A stretch of 64,000 nucleotides of DNA from Candidatus Pantoea floridensis (GCF_900215435.1 NZ_OCMY01000001.1:2790001-2854000), one strand, 5' to 3'; shown: positions 8,294-20,422, counted from the stretch's first letter. Notes: generated by a model from the letters alone, not told the origin. A program made the numbers and translations.

Positions 8294-11200
8294 ATGTTCC
8301 GGGTCTATCATTCCAATCAGCTCGATCTGTTGAAAAATCTGGCAGGTATTCTGATTGAAAACCAGCCGCTAGCCGATCCGCTTGCTGCTGAACAGGTGCT
8401 GGTACAGAGTCCCGGTATGGCGCAATGGCTGCAAATGGAGCTGGCTAACAGTTTCGGTATCGCCGCCAACATCGAGTTTCCTTTGCCCGCCAGTTTTATC
8501 TGGAACATGTTCGTTAAGGTGCTACCCGATATCCCTGAAGAGAGCGCCTTCACCAAAGCCAGCATGAGCTGGAAGCTGATGCATCGGCTGCCGACCTTGC
8601 TGGAGCAGGAGGCCTTCCAGCCGCTGCGGCACTATCTCAATGACGACGATGATAAGCGTAAGCTGTATCAGCTCAGCGCCCGCGTCGCCGACCTGTTTGA
8701 CCAATATCTGGTGTACCGCTCGGACTGGCTCAATAGCTGGGAGCGCGGTGAACGAATTGATGGCTTAGGCGAATCGCAGCATTGGCAGGCACCGCTGTGG
8801 TGCGATCTGGTCAGCTTTACGGAGAGCCTCGGCCAGCCGATGTGGCATCGTGCCAATCTTTATGCGCGCTTTATCCGTGAACTGGAACAGGCAAACACGC
8901 CGCCGCCAGGTCTGCCACAGCGCGTATTCATTTGCGGTATTTCCGCGCTGCCGCCGGTCTATCTTCAGGCGTTAGAAGCGCTGGGACGGCATATCGATAT
9001 CCATCTGCTGTTCACCAATCCATGTCGCCACTATTGGGGTGACATTCAGGATTATGCTTTCCTGGCGAAGCTGCAAAGCCGCCAGCGGCGTCGTTTACAA
9101 TCAGATGAGCTACAGCCGCTGTTTCGCGATCCGGCTAGCGCCACGTCGTTATTTAACGATCTCGGCGAGCAACAGCTCACCAATCCACTGCTCGCGTCAT
9201 GGGGCAAGTTGGGGCGCGATAATCTGTTTTTACTGAGCCAGATGGAATCCGCCGCCAACGACATTGATGCCTTTGTGGAATTGCCCCAAGACAATCTGCT
9301 GCACAGTCTGCAGTCGGACCTGCTCAATCTCGACGATAAAGCGGTGATTGGACTGAACGCCGGTGAACTGGCCGACAGCAGTGAGAAACGCCAGCTTGAT
9401 CCGCACGATCGCTCGATCACGCTGCAGGTGTGCCATAGTGCGCAGCGTGAAGTTGAAGTGTTGCAGGATCACCTGCTAACGCTAATGGAAGCCGATCCCG
9501 AGCTCAAGCCGCGCGACATCATTGTCATGGTGGCAGACATTGACAGTTATGCCCCCTTTATTCAGGCCGCTTTTGCCAGCGCGCCGAGTAAGCGCTATTT
9601 ACCCTTTGCCATTTCAGACCGCCGCGCCAGCCAGGCGCACCCGGCTATATTGGCGTTGATCGGTTTACTGGCATTGCCGGAAAGCCGTTTTGCTTCGGAA
9701 GATGTGCTGGCGTTGCTGGAAGTGCCAGCGCTGGCGCAACGCTTCTCAGTGGATGAAAGCGGGCTGCGACTGCTACGCCGTTGGGTGATGGAATCCGGTA
9801 TCCGCTGGGGGTTGGATGATGCCAGTGTGGAAGCGTTGGCGCTGCCGGTGACCGGACAACATACCTGGCGTTTTGGTCTGCAGCGCATGCTGCTGGGCTA
9901 CGCGCTAGAAAGTGGCAACGGCGACTGGCAGGGTATTTTGCCGTATGACGAGTCCAGTGGCCTCATCGCTGAGCTGGCGGGACATCTGGCCGAATTACTC
10001 TCTCGGCTTGAAGAGTGGCGCGCGCGTCTGGCGCAAGAGCGCACGCTTGAGGATTGGTTGCCATTATGTCGCGAGCTGATCACCAGCTTCTTCAGCGGTG
10101 ATGCCGAAAGTGACGCCGCACTGCTGCTGGTGGAAACGCAGTGGCAGGAGATTATTGAACAGGGTATGCAAGCGGCTTATCACCAGCCGATTCCGGTCAC
10201 ATTACTGCGCGATGAGCTGCGTTCGCGCCTCGATCAGCAGCGGATTAGCCAACGTTTTCTTGCCGGCCCGATCAACTTTTGTACGCTGATGCCAATGCGC
10301 TCTATTCCCTTCAAGGTGGTGTGTTTGCTGGGCATGAACGACGGGGTTTACCCGCGCACATTAGCGCCACTTGGTTTCGACCTCATGCAGCAGCAGATGC
10401 GTAAGGGCGATCGCAGTCGCCGTGATGATGACCGCTACCTGTTCCTCGAAGCGTTAATTTCGGCGCAGCAGCAGCTGTATATCAGCTATATCGGCCGCGC
10501 TATTCAGGACAACACCGAGCGCTATCCCTCAGTATTAGTGAGTGAGCTGGTGGATTATCTTGGGCAGAGTTTCTGTTTACCCGGCGACGAAGCCTGTGAG
10601 CCTGACGTCAGCGAGCAGCATGTGCGTGAACATCTACAAACGCTACATAGCCGAATGCCTTTTGCGGCGGAGAACTTCCAACCGGGCGCATATGGCCAAA
10701 GTTTTGCGGCGGAATGGCTACCTGCCGCAACCGGCAGCGGGGTCGCGCAACCTGATTTTGTCCAGCCTTTACCGCCTGTGCCATTGGAAACGTTGTCGCT
10801 GGAGCAACTGCTGCGTTTCTGGCGCCATCCGGTGCGCGCCTGGTTCCAGCAGCGCTTAGGCGTCGCATTTTGGATGGAAGAGAGCGAACTGCCCGACAGC
10901 GAACCCTTCGCTCCCGACAGTCTGGAGCGTTATCAAATCAACGCCCAGCTGTTAAATACGCTGGTCAACGGTGACGATCCGGCGCAGCTGTATGCTCGCC
11001 ATCGTGCCGCAGGCAATCTACCGTACGGCGCTTTTGGGGAAATTTTCTGGCAGAGCCAGACCGAAGAGATGCAGGAAGTGGCGGCGGAGGTGAGCGGTCA
11101 ACGCCAGCCGGCGGAGAGTTGGGAGATCAATCTGAAGCTGGGCGATGTGCAATTGACCGGCTGGCTGACCCAGGTGCAAGCTGATGGGCTGCTGCGCTGG

Positions 11201-11674
11201 CGTCCGGGCGTGCTTAATATGAACGATGGACTGTTGTTATGGATCGAACATCTGGTGTATTGCGCGTTAGGCGGTACGGGTGAAAGCCGTATGTACGGTC
11301 GTAAACAGAGTCACTGGCGTTTTACGGCACTGGATGCCGATCGGGCATTAGTTTTGCTGAGCGAGTATGTTGGGGGTTATCAGGCGGGATTAGTACAGCC
11401 GCTGATGCTGCTCAATAAATCGGGTGGGGCCTGGCTGGAGGCCAGCTTTGATAGCAAGGCGCACCTGCTGCTGGAAGACGAAGCAACGCAGAAAAAGGCA
11501 CTTAACAAACTGCTGCAAGCCTGGCAGGGTGGTTTCCAGGTTGAAGGCGAGAGCAGCGATCCCTATCTTCAGCGCCTTAGCCGAACACTTGATGAAGAGG
11601 CTATCCAGGCGATTACCGCTGCCGCACGGCAATGGTATTTGCCGGTGCGCCTTGCGCATCAACATGATGAATAG
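8294..11674 (+). CDS. recC: Exodeoxyribonuclease V gamma subunit RecC
   Basis: RecC is the scaffold of the RecBCD helicase-nuclease and recognises the Chi sequence in the 3' strand as DNA is unwound. The 1126-residue protein matches the family length (1122 in E. coli). The start MFRVYHSNQLDLLK is family-typical and a strong ribosome site (AAGGAGAG) precedes it. It has the inactive helicase-like fold of the family, with no intact Walker A motif visible. It starts the recC-ptrA-recB-recD cluster. Transcription may continue from the pseudopilin genes, but a 115-base gap leaves room for its own promoter. Confidence 0.96.
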   Translation: MFRVYHSNQLDLLKNLAGILIENQPLADPLAAEQVLVQSPGMAQWLQMELANSFGIAANIEFPLPASFIWNMFVKVLPDIPEESAFTKASMSWKLMHRLPTLLEQEAFQPLRHYLNDDDDKRKLYQLSARVADLFDQYLVYRSDWLNSWERGERIDGLGESQHWQAPLWCDLVSFTESLGQPMWHRANLYARFIRELEQANTPPPGLPQRVFICGISALPPVYLQALEALGRHIDIHLLFTNPCRHYWGDIQDYAFLAKLQSRQRRRLQSDELQPLFRDPASATSLFNDLGEQQLTNPLLASWGKLGRDNLFLLSQMESAANDIDAFVELPQDNLLHSLQSDLLNLDDKAVIGLNAGELADSSEKRQLDPHDRSITLQVCHSAQREVEVLQDHLLTLMEADPELKPRDIIVMVADIDSYAPFIQAAFASAPSKRYLPFAISDRRASQAHPAILALIGLLALPESRFASEDVLALLEVPALAQRFSVDESGLRLLRRWVMESGIRWGLDDASVEALALPVTGQHTWRFGLQRMLLGYALESGNGDWQGILPYDESSGLIAELAGHLAELLSRLEEWRARLAQERTLEDWLPLCRELITSFFSGDAESDAALLLVETQWQEIIEQGMQAAYHQPIPVTLLRDELRSRLDQQRISQRFLAGPINFCTLMPMRSIPFKVVCLLGMNDGVYPRTLAPLGFDLMQQQMRKGDRSRRDDDRYLFLEALISAQQQLYISYIGRAIQDNTERYPSVLVSELVDYLGQSFCLPGDEACEPDVSEQHVREHLQTLHSRMPFAAENFQPGAYGQSFAAEWLPAATGSGVAQPDFVQPLPPVPLETLSLEQLLRFWRHPVRAWFQQRLGVAFWMEESELPDSEPFAPDSLERYQINAQLLNTLVNGDDPAQLYARHRAAGNLPYGAFGEIFWQSQTEEMQEVAAEVSGQRQPAESWEINLKLGDVQLTGWLTQVQADGLLRWRPGVLNMNDGLLLWIEHLVYCALGGTGESRMYGRKQSHWRFTALDADRALVLLSEYVGGYQAGLVQPLMLLNKSGGAWLEASFDSKAHLLLEDEATQKKALNKLLQAWQGGFQVEGESSDPYLQRLSRTLDEEAIQAITAAARQWYLPVRLAHQHDE

Positions 11675-11780
11675 CAATCGGGAACAGCCTCGTTAACGCT
11701 GTTCTCACTACTATAAAAAAGTTTTTCTATTTCACCGCTGGGCACACAGACAGCGGAAAAGGGTAACGTAAGGGGTTTAA

Positions 11781-14678
11781 ATGCGGATTTACGCACGCTG
11801 GATTGGAGCGCTGCTGCTGAGCATGCTGGCGCTGAATGCCTTTGCCGATACCGATCGCGGCTGGCAACCCATTAATGACACCATTCGTAAAAGCGATCAC
11901 GATCCACGCAGCTATCAGGCGATTACCTTAAGTAACGGCATGACCGTGCTGCTGGTCTCGGACGCAGAAGCACCGAAATCCCTGGCGGCGCTGACGTTGC
12001 CGATAGGTTCGCTGGATGATCCTAATCAGCAACTGGGCCTGGCGCACTATCTGGAACATATGGTGCTGATGGGATCTAAGCTTTATCCGCAGCCTGACAA
12101 TCTTGCAGAATTTCTGAAGAAGCACGGTGGTAGCCATAATGCCAGCACGGCCTCCTATCGTACGGCGTTCTATCTTGAAGTGGAGAACGATGCACTGCAG
12201 CCGGCTGTCGATCGCCTGGCTGATGCGATTGCTGAACCGCTGTTGGATCCGATCAATGCTGACCGTGAACGCCACGCTGTTAACGCTGAGCTCACCATGG
12301 CCCGCTCGCGTGATGGTTTGCGTATGTCGCAAGTGGGTGCAGAAACCCTAAACCCTGCACATCCGGGTTCACGTTATTCCGGCGGTAACCTTGATACGCT
12401 GAGTGATAAGCCCGACAGCAAATTACATCAGGCGCTAACCGATTTTTATCACAGCCATTATTCGGCGAATCTGATGAAGGCGGTGATTTACAGCAACAAG
12501 CCGCTGCCAGAGATGGCCGACATTGCAGTAAAGACCTTTGGTCGAGTGGCCAATCATCAGACGGCAGTGCCTGAGATAGATGTCCCCGTGGTCACCGATG
12601 CACAAAAGGGCATCATTATTCATTACGTGCCTGCACAGCCGCGCAAGCAGTTAAAAATCGAATTCCGTATTGCCAATAACAGCGGCCAGTTCCGCAGTAA
12701 AACGGATACGTTGATTAGTTATATTCTGGGCAACCGCAGCAAGAATACCCTTAATGACTGGCTGCAAAAGCAGGGGCTGGCTGACGGTGTCAGCGCGGGT
12801 GCCGATCCGATGACCGAGCGCAACAGCGGCGTGTTTGCTATCAGCGTATCGCTCACCGATAAAGGGTTGGCACAGCGCGATGAGGTCGTAGCCGCAGTAT
12901 TTAGCTACCTGGATCTGCTGCGTAGTAAAGGCATCAGCAAAGAGTACTTTGATGAAGTCTCTCATGTACTGGCACTGGATTTCCGCTATCCATCAATCAC
13001 GCGCGATATGGATTACATCGAATGGTTGGTGGACACCATGCTACGTGTGCCAGTTGAACATACGCTGGACGCGCCATATCTGGCCGATCAATTCGACCCA
13101 GCCGCCATCAAATCACGTCTTGATGAGATGACGCCGCAGAACGCGCGTATCTGGTACATCAGTCCGCAGGAGCCGCACAACAAAGAAGCCTATTTTGTGA
13201 ACGCGCCTTACCAGGTGGATAAAATCAGCGCCGCGCAGTTCAGTGACTGGCAGCAGCGTGCCACTCAGCTGCAGCTATCGATGCCGGCCCTGAATCCCTA
13301 TATTCCGTCTGATTTCACCATCATGCCTTCCACAGGTAAAACCTACGATCATCCCGTGGCGCTCACCAGCGGTGACAGCATGCGCATCTACTGGATGCCA
13401 AGCCAGATGTTTGCCAGTGAACCCAAAGCGGCGATCACCCTGGCACTGCGCAACAAAGCCGCGATTAGCGATGCCCGCCAGCAGGTGCTGTTTGGGTTGA
13501 ATGACTATCTCTCCAGTCTGGCTCTGGATCAGCTCAACTCGCAGGCATCGGTTGGCGGCATCAGCTTCTCCACCGGTGAAGATGATGGCATCGTGTTTAG
13601 CGCCAGCGGGTTTACCCAACGCTTGCCGGAACTGCTGAAAAAACTGGTGGAAGGCTACGCCACGTTTACCCCGGATCAACAGCAGCTGGAACAGGCCAAA
13701 TCCTGGTATCTGGATCGATTGGAGGCGGCTGAAAAAGGCAAAGCGTTTGAGCAAGCCATTCAGCCAATGCAAATGCTCTCGCAGCTGCCCTATACCCAGC
13801 GCGAAACGCGCCGCAAGCTGGTCAAAGAGATCACGTTGAAAGAGGTCACTGACTATCGTGATGCGATGATTCATCACGCAACACCAGAGATGATGGTGGT
13901 GGGGAATCTATCAGCCGATCGCGTTATACAGTTGGGTGATGAACTTAAACAGCAGTTGCAGAGCGATGGCCACGGCTACTGGCACAGTGATTATGTGGTC
14001 GTCGATAAGGCGATGAAGGCCAACCTGCAGAAAGCAGGTAGCAGCACCGATTCCGCGCTGGCGGCGCTGTATGTGCCGTTGGGCTACAGCGAGTATCAAA
14101 GCATGGCTAACAGCACCATGCTCAGCCAGATAGTGCAGCCGTGGTTCTACAATCAGTTGCGTACCGAAGAGCAACTCGGCTATGCGGTGTTTGCCTACCA
14201 GATGCCGATTGGTCGCCAATGGGGGATCGGTTTCTTACTGCAAAGTAACAGCAAACAACCCGCCTTCTTACTGCAACGCTTCCAGGCCTTTTATCCGCAG
14301 GCTGAACAGCGTCTGCGCACCATGAAACCGGAAGATTTCGCCCAGTATCAGCAGGCGTTGATCAACGATATGAAGCAGCGTCCACAAACGCTGGATGAAG
14401 AGGCGAACCGCTTTAACCGCGACTTCAATCGCCAGAATTTTGCTTTCAATACGCGTGAAAAAGCGATTGAGCAAATTCAAAAGCTGACGCCAGCGGGTCT
14501 GGCCGACTTCTTCCATCAGGCGGTGTTAGCGCAGCAGGGCATGGCGATGATTTCGCAGATTGGCGGTAGCCATGATGGTGCGACCAAAGATGATTACGCG
14601 CCATTGCCGGACTGGACCACGTGGGATGAGGTGCAGAAATTGCAGCAATCATTGCCAGTGAAGAGTGATGCGCAATGA
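11781..14678 (+). CDS. ptrA: Pitrilysin (protease III), periplasmic zinc metallopeptidase
   Basis: Pitrilysin is an M16-family zinc protease that degrades peptides in the periplasm. The 965-residue protein has a Sec signal peptide (about 1-22, ending NAFA) and the inverted zinc motif HYLEH at 89-93. The third zinc ligand is the glutamate downstream, in the HAVNAELTMARS region. Four M16 repeats make up the rest of the chain. It lies between recC and recB and overlaps recB by four bases (ATGA), as in E. coli. It has no known role in recombination. Confidence 0.95.
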   Translation: MRIYARWIGALLLSMLALNAFADTDRGWQPINDTIRKSDHDPRSYQAITLSNGMTVLLVSDAEAPKSLAALTLPIGSLDDPNQQLGLAHYLEHMVLMGSKLYPQPDNLAEFLKKHGGSHNASTASYRTAFYLEVENDALQPAVDRLADAIAEPLLDPINADRERHAVNAELTMARSRDGLRMSQVGAETLNPAHPGSRYSGGNLDTLSDKPDSKLHQALTDFYHSHYSANLMKAVIYSNKPLPEMADIAVKTFGRVANHQTAVPEIDVPVVTDAQKGIIIHYVPAQPRKQLKIEFRIANNSGQFRSKTDTLISYILGNRSKNTLNDWLQKQGLADGVSAGADPMTERNSGVFAISVSLTDKGLAQRDEVVAAVFSYLDLLRSKGISKEYFDEVSHVLALDFRYPSITRDMDYIEWLVDTMLRVPVEHTLDAPYLADQFDPAAIKSRLDEMTPQNARIWYISPQEPHNKEAYFVNAPYQVDKISAAQFSDWQQRATQLQLSMPALNPYIPSDFTIMPSTGKTYDHPVALTSGDSMRIYWMPSQMFASEPKAAITLALRNKAAISDARQQVLFGLNDYLSSLALDQLNSQASVGGISFSTGEDDGIVFSASGFTQRLPELLKKLVEGYATFTPDQQQLEQAKSWYLDRLEAAEKGKAFEQAIQPMQMLSQLPYTQRETRRKLVKEITLKEVTDYRDAMIHHATPEMMVVGNLSADRVIQLGDELKQQLQSDGHGYWHSDYVVVDKAMKANLQKAGSSTDSALAALYVPLGYSEYQSMANSTMLSQIVQPWFYNQLRTEEQLGYAVFAYQMPIGRQWGIGFLLQSNSKQPAFLLQRFQAFYPQAEQRLRTMKPEDFAQYQQALINDMKQRPQTLDEEANRFNRDFNRQNFAFNTREKAIEQIQKLTPAGLADFFHQAVLAQQGMAMISQIGGSHDGATKDDYAPLPDWTTWDEVQKLQQSLPVKSDAQ

Positions 14679-17600
14679 GTTTGTTACCTGAAACCCTCAA
14701 TCCCCTGACGCTGCCGCTGCGCGGTGAGCGTCTGATTGAAGCCTCAGCCGGAACAGGCAAGACCTTTACCATCGGTCTGCTCTATCTGCGCCTGCTGCTC
14801 GGGTTAGGTGGACAAAATGCATATTCCCGCCCACTGTCGGTAGAAGAAATTCTGGTGGTGACCTTTACCGAGGCTGCTACCGCCGAGCTGCGTGGACGTA
14901 TTCGTGCCAATATTCACGAACTGCGATTGGCCTGCCTGCGCGGCGTCAGCGGCAACCCGATGCTGATGCAACTGTTGCAGGAGATTCCGCAACCTGCCGA
15001 TGCGGCTTCACTGCTGCTTGCTGCCGAGCGCCAGATGGACGAAGCGGCGATATTCACTATTCACGGCTTCTGCCAGCGCATGCTCAATCTCAATGCCTTT
15101 GAGTCAGGGATGCTGTTTGAACAGCAGCTGATTGAGGATGAACAGCTTCTGCTGCGGCAGGCGACGGCCGATTTTTGGCGCCGCCACTGCTATCCACTGA
15201 CGCTGGATATTGCGCGCGTGATTGTCAGCGAGTGGAGCGGCCCGGAGCAGTTGTTGGCAACCTTGCGTCCATGGTTACAGGGCGAGTCTCCCAGCCTGCG
15301 TCTTCCGCCTGCCGAGGGTGAAACGCTGGCCTCACGCCACAGTGAAAATCTGGCGCGTATCGCCGCCATGAAAGCGCAGTGGCTGGCGGTCAGCGAAGAG
15401 GTGCTGACGCTGGTTGGACAATCGGATGTGGATAAGCGTAGCTACAGCAGTAAAAATTTGCCGGTTTGGGTTAACAAGGTTAGCTTCTGGGCACAAAGCG
15501 AAACGTGCGATTATCAGGTTCCTGCCGAGCTGGCGCGCTTTGGCCAGCAGGTGCTGATAGAGAAGACCAAAAAGGGCCTTCCGCCACAGCATGGCTTATT
15601 TGACGCCATTGATAGCTTTATCGCGCAGCCGCTGTCGCTGCGTGATTTGGTAATTGCCCGTGCGCTGGTTGAGGTGCGCGCTGCGGTACGTAAAGAAAAG
15701 CGCCAGCAGGCACTGCTAGGTTTTGATGACCTGCTAAGCCGTCTGGACGAAGCGCTGCAGCAGCCCAGTGGTGAACAGCTGGCGCAGGCCATCCGTCAGC
15801 GTTTTCCGGTGGCGTTAATTGATGAATTTCAGGATACCGATCCGCTGCAATACCGCATTTTCCGCACGCTTTACATCAATCAACCAGCGCATGCGCTGCT
15901 GCTGATTGGCGATCCAAAACAGGCGATTTACGCGTTTCGTGGCGCGGATATTTTTACCTATATTCGGGCACGGAGTGAGGTAAGCGCGCACTATACGCTG
16001 GATACCAACTGGCGCTCATCGCCGGCGATGGTTAGCAGCGTCAATCAGCTGTTTATGCGTCTTGAAGCGCCATTTTTGTTCGCTGACATTCCCTTCCAGC
16101 CGGTGCAGTTCGCGCCACCTAATCAGCGTCTGTCGCTCAGCATTGATCAGGTTGAGCAAGCGGCATTGCGCTTCTGGCTGCAACCCGGGACAGGTTGCAG
16201 CGTGGGAGACTATCAGCAACGGATGGCGCAGCAGTGTGCGGCCGACATAAGCCGCTGGCTACAGGCTGGGCAGCAACAGCGCGCGATGCTGGGCAAAGCT
16301 CCTGCACTGCGCCCGGTACAAGCTTCAGATATCACCGTGCTGGTGCGCAGCCGTAACGAAGCTAATCTGATTCGCGAAGCGTTAAATCTGCTGGGGATTC
16401 CGTCGGTGTATCTCTCTAACCGCGACAGCGTCTACACCACGCCGGAAGCGCGCGAGCTGTTGTGGCTGCTGCAGGCGGTGCTGGCGCCGGAACAGGAGCG
16501 TATGCTGCGTACGGCGCTGGCTACCTCGCTGTTTGCCTTTGATGCCTCGCAGCTGGATGCGCTGGATCAGGATGCGCGTGGTTGGGATGAATTGGTCGAT
16601 ACCTTTGCTCGCTGGCAGCTGGTGTGGCAGCAACGTGGCGTGTTGCCGATGCTGCGCGAGATGATGCTGGAGCGTCAGCTGGCAGAGAATTTGCTGGCAT
16701 CAGACAACGGTGAACGCCGCCTGACCGATTTACTGCATCTGGGCGAACTGTTACAGGAGGCGGCAGCACAGCTGGATAGTCCACATGCGCTGGTGCGCCA
16801 TCTGGCGCAGCAGATCGCACGTCCGGATAGTCAGTCTGCCAGCCAGCAGCTGCGTCTGGAGAGCGATCGCCATCTGGTACAGATTGTCACCATTCACAAG
16901 TCCAAAGGACTGCAATATCCGTTAGTGTGGCTGCCATTCGCCGCCGGTTTCCGCGAAGCCGATACCGCGCTGTATCACGATCGTGAAAGTTTTGGGGCGG
17001 TGCTGGATCTGCAAGCGGATGAGGCGAGTCTGGCGCTGGCCGAGCAGGAGCGTCTCGCGGAAGATTTGCGTCTGCTGTACGTGGCGCTGACCCGCTCGAT
17101 TTATCACTGCAGCGTTGGGGTGGCGCCGCTGTTTCGTGGCACGCGTAAGAAAGAGGGCGAGAGCGATGTGCACAAAAGCGCACTCGGGTTCTTGTTGCAG
17201 CGTGGTGAAGCGGCCACGGCAGAGCAGTTGGCTATTCTGCTCAATGATATGGAGGCAGTAGGCACCGATGTGGTGCTGGCGGATGATATCCATGCCGAGC
17301 GCTGGCAGAATGATGCCGTTGCCGATAGCGAACTTGCCGCACGTGCCGTAACGCGTGTGTTGGCCGATCCGTGGCGGGTAACCAGCTACTCCGGTTTGCA
17401 GCAGCATGGCACTCATCGCCTGCTGGATGTGATGCCAAACTTCGATGTAGAAGCAGCGGGCGAGGAGAACCATGAGGAGACGCTGGAAGCGACGTTAACA
17501 CCCCACCATTTCCCGCGCGGTGCTGCACCGGGGACGTTTTTACATGAGCTGTTTGAATCACTGGATTTCCCACAGCCGCCCTCCGCAGAGAAGCTGACGC

Positions 17601-18214
17601 AGCATCTGCAGCAAAACGGTTACCCGCTCCATTGGCAGCCGATGCTCAGCGAGTGGATTGCACGCGTGGTCACTACGCCGCTGAATGCGCAGGGCATCCA
17701 TCTAGCGGGCGTTCACCGTCACGATTGTTTGGTTGAAATGGCCTTCTATCTGCCAATTGATAACGTGCTGACGGCGCATGAACTCAGTGCATTAATCGCT
17801 CAGGATGCGTTATCGGCACAGGCTCCGCCGCTTGATTTCCGTCAGGTGCAGGGCATGCTAAAAGGCTTTATTGACCTGGTGTTTCGCTGGCAGGGTAAAT
17901 ACTACCTGCTGGATTATAAATCCAACTGGCTGGGTGACAGCCACGAAGCTTATACACCGCAGGCGATGGCGCAGGCGATGATCGACCACCGCTACGATTT
18001 GCAGTATCAGCTCTATACGCTGGCGCTGCATCGCTATTTACAGCATCGTGTGCCTGATTACGATTATGAACAGCACTTTGGCGGCGTGTTCTATCTTTTC
18101 CTGCGCGGCATGGATGGTAGCTCACCCGATAATGGCGTGTTCCATACGCGTCCAAGCTTCGATTTTGTTTCACAACTGGACAGCCTGTTTCGCGGGCCAG
18201 GAGAGTCTGCATGA
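14675..18214 (+). CDS. recB: Exodeoxyribonuclease V beta subunit RecB
   Basis: RecB is the 3'-5' SF1 helicase and the only nuclease of RecBCD, and it loads RecA after Chi. In the 1179-residue protein the Walker A motif ([12 protein letters not shown]29) is followed by the family motifs [25 protein letters not shown] (motif II), [14 protein letters not shown] (III) and [14 protein letters not shown] (V). The RecB-type nuclease domain at the C-terminus has the catalytic [10 protein letters not shown]. The ATG overlaps the ptrA stop, and the recD ATG overlaps its stop, giving a translationally coupled series. Confidence 0.97.
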   Translation: MSLLPETLNPLTLPLRGERLIEASAGTGKTFTIGLLYLRLLLGLGGQNAYSRPLSVEEILVVTFTEAATAELRGRIRANIHELRLACLRGVSGNPMLMQLLQEIPQPADAASLLLAAERQMDEAAIFTIHGFCQRMLNLNAFESGMLFEQQLIEDEQLLLRQATADFWRRHCYPLTLDIARVIVSEWSGPEQLLATLRPWLQGESPSLRLPPAEGETLASRHSENLARIAAMKAQWLAVSEEVLTLVGQSDVDKRSYSSKNLPVWVNKVSFWAQSETCDYQVPAELARFGQQVLIEKTKKGLPPQHGLFDAIDSFIAQPLSLRDLVIARALVEVRAAVRKEKRQQALLGFDDLLSRLDEALQQPSGEQLAQAIRQRFPVALIDEFQDTDPLQYRIFRTLYINQPAHALLLIGDPKQAIYAFRGADIFTYIRARSEVSAHYTLDTNWRSSPAMVSSVNQLFMRLEAPFLFADIPFQPVQFAPPNQRLSLSIDQVEQAALRFWLQPGTGCSVGDYQQRMAQQCAADISRWLQAGQQQRAMLGKAPALRPVQASDITVLVRSRNEANLIREALNLLGIPSVYLSNRDSVYTTPEARELLWLLQAVLAPEQERMLRTALATSLFAFDASQLDALDQDARGWDELVDTFARWQLVWQQRGVLPMLREMMLERQLAENLLASDNGERRLTDLLHLGELLQEAAAQLDSPHALVRHLAQQIARPDSQSASQQLRLESDRHLVQIVTIHKSKGLQYPLVWLPFAAGFREADTALYHDRESFGAVLDLQADEASLALAEQERLAEDLRLLYVALTRSIYHCSVGVAPLFRGTRKKEGESDVHKSALGFLLQRGEAATAEQLAILLNDMEAVGTDVVLADDIHAERWQNDAVADSELAARAVTRVLADPWRVTSYSGLQQHGTHRLLDVMPNFDVEAAGEENHEETLEATLTPHHFPRGAAPGTFLHELFESLDFPQPPSAEKLTQHLQQNGYPLHWQPMLSEWIARVVTTPLNAQGIHLAGVHRHDCLVEMAFYLPIDNVLTAHELSALIAQDALSAQAPPLDFRQVQGMLKGFIDLVFRWQGKYYLLDYKSNWLGDSHEAYTPQAMAQAMIDHRYDLQYQLYTLALHRYLQHRVPDYDYEQHFGGVFYLFLRGMDGSSPDNGVFHTRPSFDFVSQLDSLFRGPGESA

Positions 18215-20049
18215 GCGGTATGACGGCGCTTTTGGCACAGGCGGCTGAGCTGCGCTTGCTGCGGCCGCTGGATGTCCAGTTTGCCCAACTGTTGGCCGAT
18301 GATGATTATCCGGCGCGATTACTGCTGGCAGCATGCCTGAGTGCAGAAGCAGGGGATGGGCATGTCTGTTTACCGCTGACGCAGCTGAGCCGCGACAACC
18401 TGTTTAATGGTCGTCATGAGGAGCTGGCGCACGCTATCTGGCAAGCTGCCGGGGAGCCGCAAGATTGGCACGCAGAACTGAGTGACTGGCCTGCGTTGCA
18501 CAGTCACGATCGGGCGGCGCCGATCGTATTGAGCGAGAATCGTCTCTATCTGCATCGCTTATGGCATCACGAAGGGCAGGTGGCACGCTTCTTCCAGTCA
18601 CAGGCCACAGCGCAGCAGTTTGCATCTGAGCAGGTAAGAGAAGTACTGGATCAGCTGTTTGGTATCGCGCCGGATAACTGGCAGAAAATTGCGGCCGCCG
18701 TAGCATTGACGCAAAAAACCGCGGTTATTTCTGGCGGCCCCGGCACCGGTAAAACCACTACGGTGGCAAAACTACTGGCAGCGCTCATTCGCCTGAGTGG
18801 GGACGCACTTCGTATTCAATTGGCTGCTCCAACCGGCAAGGCCGCGGCGCGTCTCACCGAATCACTGGGTAAGGCGCTGCAAAAGCTGCCGGTTAGCGAG
18901 GCGGAACGACTACGCTTTCCGGCTGAGGCCACTACGTTGCACCGTCTGTTAGGCGCACAACCGGAAACGCAGCGTCTGCGCTATCACGCGGGAAATCCAT
19001 TGCATCTGGATGTGCTGGTGGTGGATGAAGCCTCCATGGTCGATCTCGGTATGATGGCCAATCTTATCGCCGCGTTGCCTCCGCAGGCGCGAGTCATTTT
19101 CCTGGGCGATCGCGATCAACTTGCATCCGTTGAAGCGGGCGCGGTGCTCGGCGATATCTGCCGCTGCGCTGAGGCCGGCTACAGTGCCGCGCGTGCGTTA
19201 CAACTCAGTGAAATTACTGGCTGTGCAGTGGCGGGCAATGATGAGCACAGCGCTCCCCCTGTGCGCGACTCTATTTGCCTGCTGCGCAAAAGTTATCGCT
19301 TTGACGCCAACTCCGGCATCGGGCAGCTGGCTAGCGCCGTTAATGCAGGTGATGCGAAAGCAGTCGAGGCGGCATTGCAGGCAGGGTTTAGTGATATCGC
19401 GCGTAAACCTTTAAATGATGCGGAGGCTTATCAGGCGATGCTGGCGGAGATTGCAGCAGGCTATCAGCCTTTCCTGAAACTGATTAGCCAGCGAGCAGAT
19501 CCGGCAGAGATTATCGCGGCATTTGGTCGCTATCAGCTGCTGTGTGCGCTACGCGAAGGGCCTTTTGGCGTGCAGGGGCTGAATCAACGTATTGAACAGA
19601 AGTTGATGCAGCTGCAACTGATTCGTCGTCCCACCGGCGGCAGTCGTTGGTATCAGGGACGTCCGGTGATGGTGACGCGCAACGATAGCGCGTTGGGCCT
19701 GTTTAACGGCGATATCGGCATTACGCTGTTTGATGATGAAGGTCTGCTGAAAGTGTTTTTCCCATTGCCAGATGGCAGCATCAAAGCGGTACAGCCAAGT
19801 CGTTTACCCACGCACGATACCGCGTGGGCAATGACGGTGCACAAATCGCAGGGATCGGAGTTTGATCATACGGCGTTAGTGATGCCGGCGCAGTTTTTAC
19901 CGGTGCTAACGCGTGAACTGATTTATACCGCCATTACGCGTGCGCGAAAGCAGCTGACGTTGTACAGCGATGAAAGCGTATTCCGCCGGGCGGTACAGCT
20001 GCGTACCCAACGGCGCAGCGGATTGCTCGAGCGGTTGAGCGGGGAATAA
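18211..20049 (+). CDS. recD: Exodeoxyribonuclease V alpha subunit RecD
   Basis: RecD is the 5'-3' SF1 helicase of RecBCD. The 612-residue protein (608 in E. coli) has Walker [14 protein letters not shown] (K181), Walker [11 protein letters not shown] and the later helicase motifs [17 protein letters not shown] and [12 protein letters not shown], with an arginine-finger type AITRARKQL near the end. The four-base overlap with recB implies coupled translation. A long array of palindromic repeats starts right after its stop. Confidence 0.96.
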   Translation: MSGMTALLAQAAELRLLRPLDVQFAQLLADDDYPARLLLAACLSAEAGDGHVCLPLTQLSRDNLFNGRHEELAHAIWQAAGEPQDWHAELSDWPALHSHDRAAPIVLSENRLYLHRLWHHEGQVARFFQSQATAQQFASEQVREVLDQLFGIAPDNWQKIAAAVALTQKTAVISGGPGTGKTTTVAKLLAALIRLSGDALRIQLAAPTGKAAARLTESLGKALQKLPVSEAERLRFPAEATTLHRLLGAQPETQRLRYHAGNPLHLDVLVVDEASMVDLGMMANLIAALPPQARVIFLGDRDQLASVEAGAVLGDICRCAEAGYSAARALQLSEITGCAVAGNDEHSAPPVRDSICLLRKSYRFDANSGIGQLASAVNAGDAKAVEAALQAGFSDIARKPLNDAEAYQAMLAEIAAGYQPFLKLISQRADPAEIIAAFGRYQLLCALREGPFGVQGLNQRIEQKLMQLQLIRRPTGGSRWYQGRPVMVTRNDSALGLFNGDIGITLFDDEGLLKVFFPLPDGSIKAVQPSRLPTHDTAWAMTVHKSQGSEFDHTALVMPAQFLPVLTRELIYTAITRARKQLTLYSDESVFRRAVQLRTQRRSGLLERLSGE

Positions 20050-20053
20050 ACCC

Positions 20054-20415
20054 TGGTCGGCATAAATGCCGCCCCTACAAATGCACCAGAGGGTCGCCAT
20101 TCATGGCGACCTCTTCCCGATGCGCATGAATGCCGGCCCTACAAATGCACCGTAGGGTCGCCATTCATGGCGACCTCTTCCCGATGCGCATAAATGCCGC
20201 CCCTACAAATGCACCGTAGGGGCGCCATTCATGGCGTAATGCCGCTCACTTAAGCAAAAAAATGCCTGTTTATGCAGGTGCGCATGAATGCGCACCCTAC
20301 GAAAACCCGGCGATATCCACGTAGGGTCACCATTCATGGTGACCGATTCATGCTTAACTGACGAGCATTACGCCATTCATGGCGACCTCTTCCCGATGCG
20401 CATAAATGCCCACCA
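20054..20415. repeat. Array of REP-like palindromes, partly tandem with a 64-base period
   Basis: The gene-free stretch between convergent recD and argA (20050-20422) is almost entirely palindromic repeats. Three units start at 20091, 20155 and 20219, exactly 64 bases apart. Each begins with GGGTCGCCATTCATGG (the third has one change and then diverges). The first two units also carry a second palindrome with a CATNNATG centre followed by CCCTAC. Further single palindromes lie near 20054, 20279, 20321, 20370 and 20399. I count about ten copies. Stem sequences differ between copies but pair within each copy (for example TCACCAT with ATGGTGA near 20325). It resembles a BIME-type cluster; it may also act as a bidirectional terminator. 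Confidence 0.85.
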
Positions 20416-20422
20416 GCAAGTG

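Noticed and set aside
20091..20240. Tandem 64-base units considered as a CRISPR array
   Set aside because: The whole unit is repeated, with no unique spacers; each unit is two palindromes. No cas gene is near.
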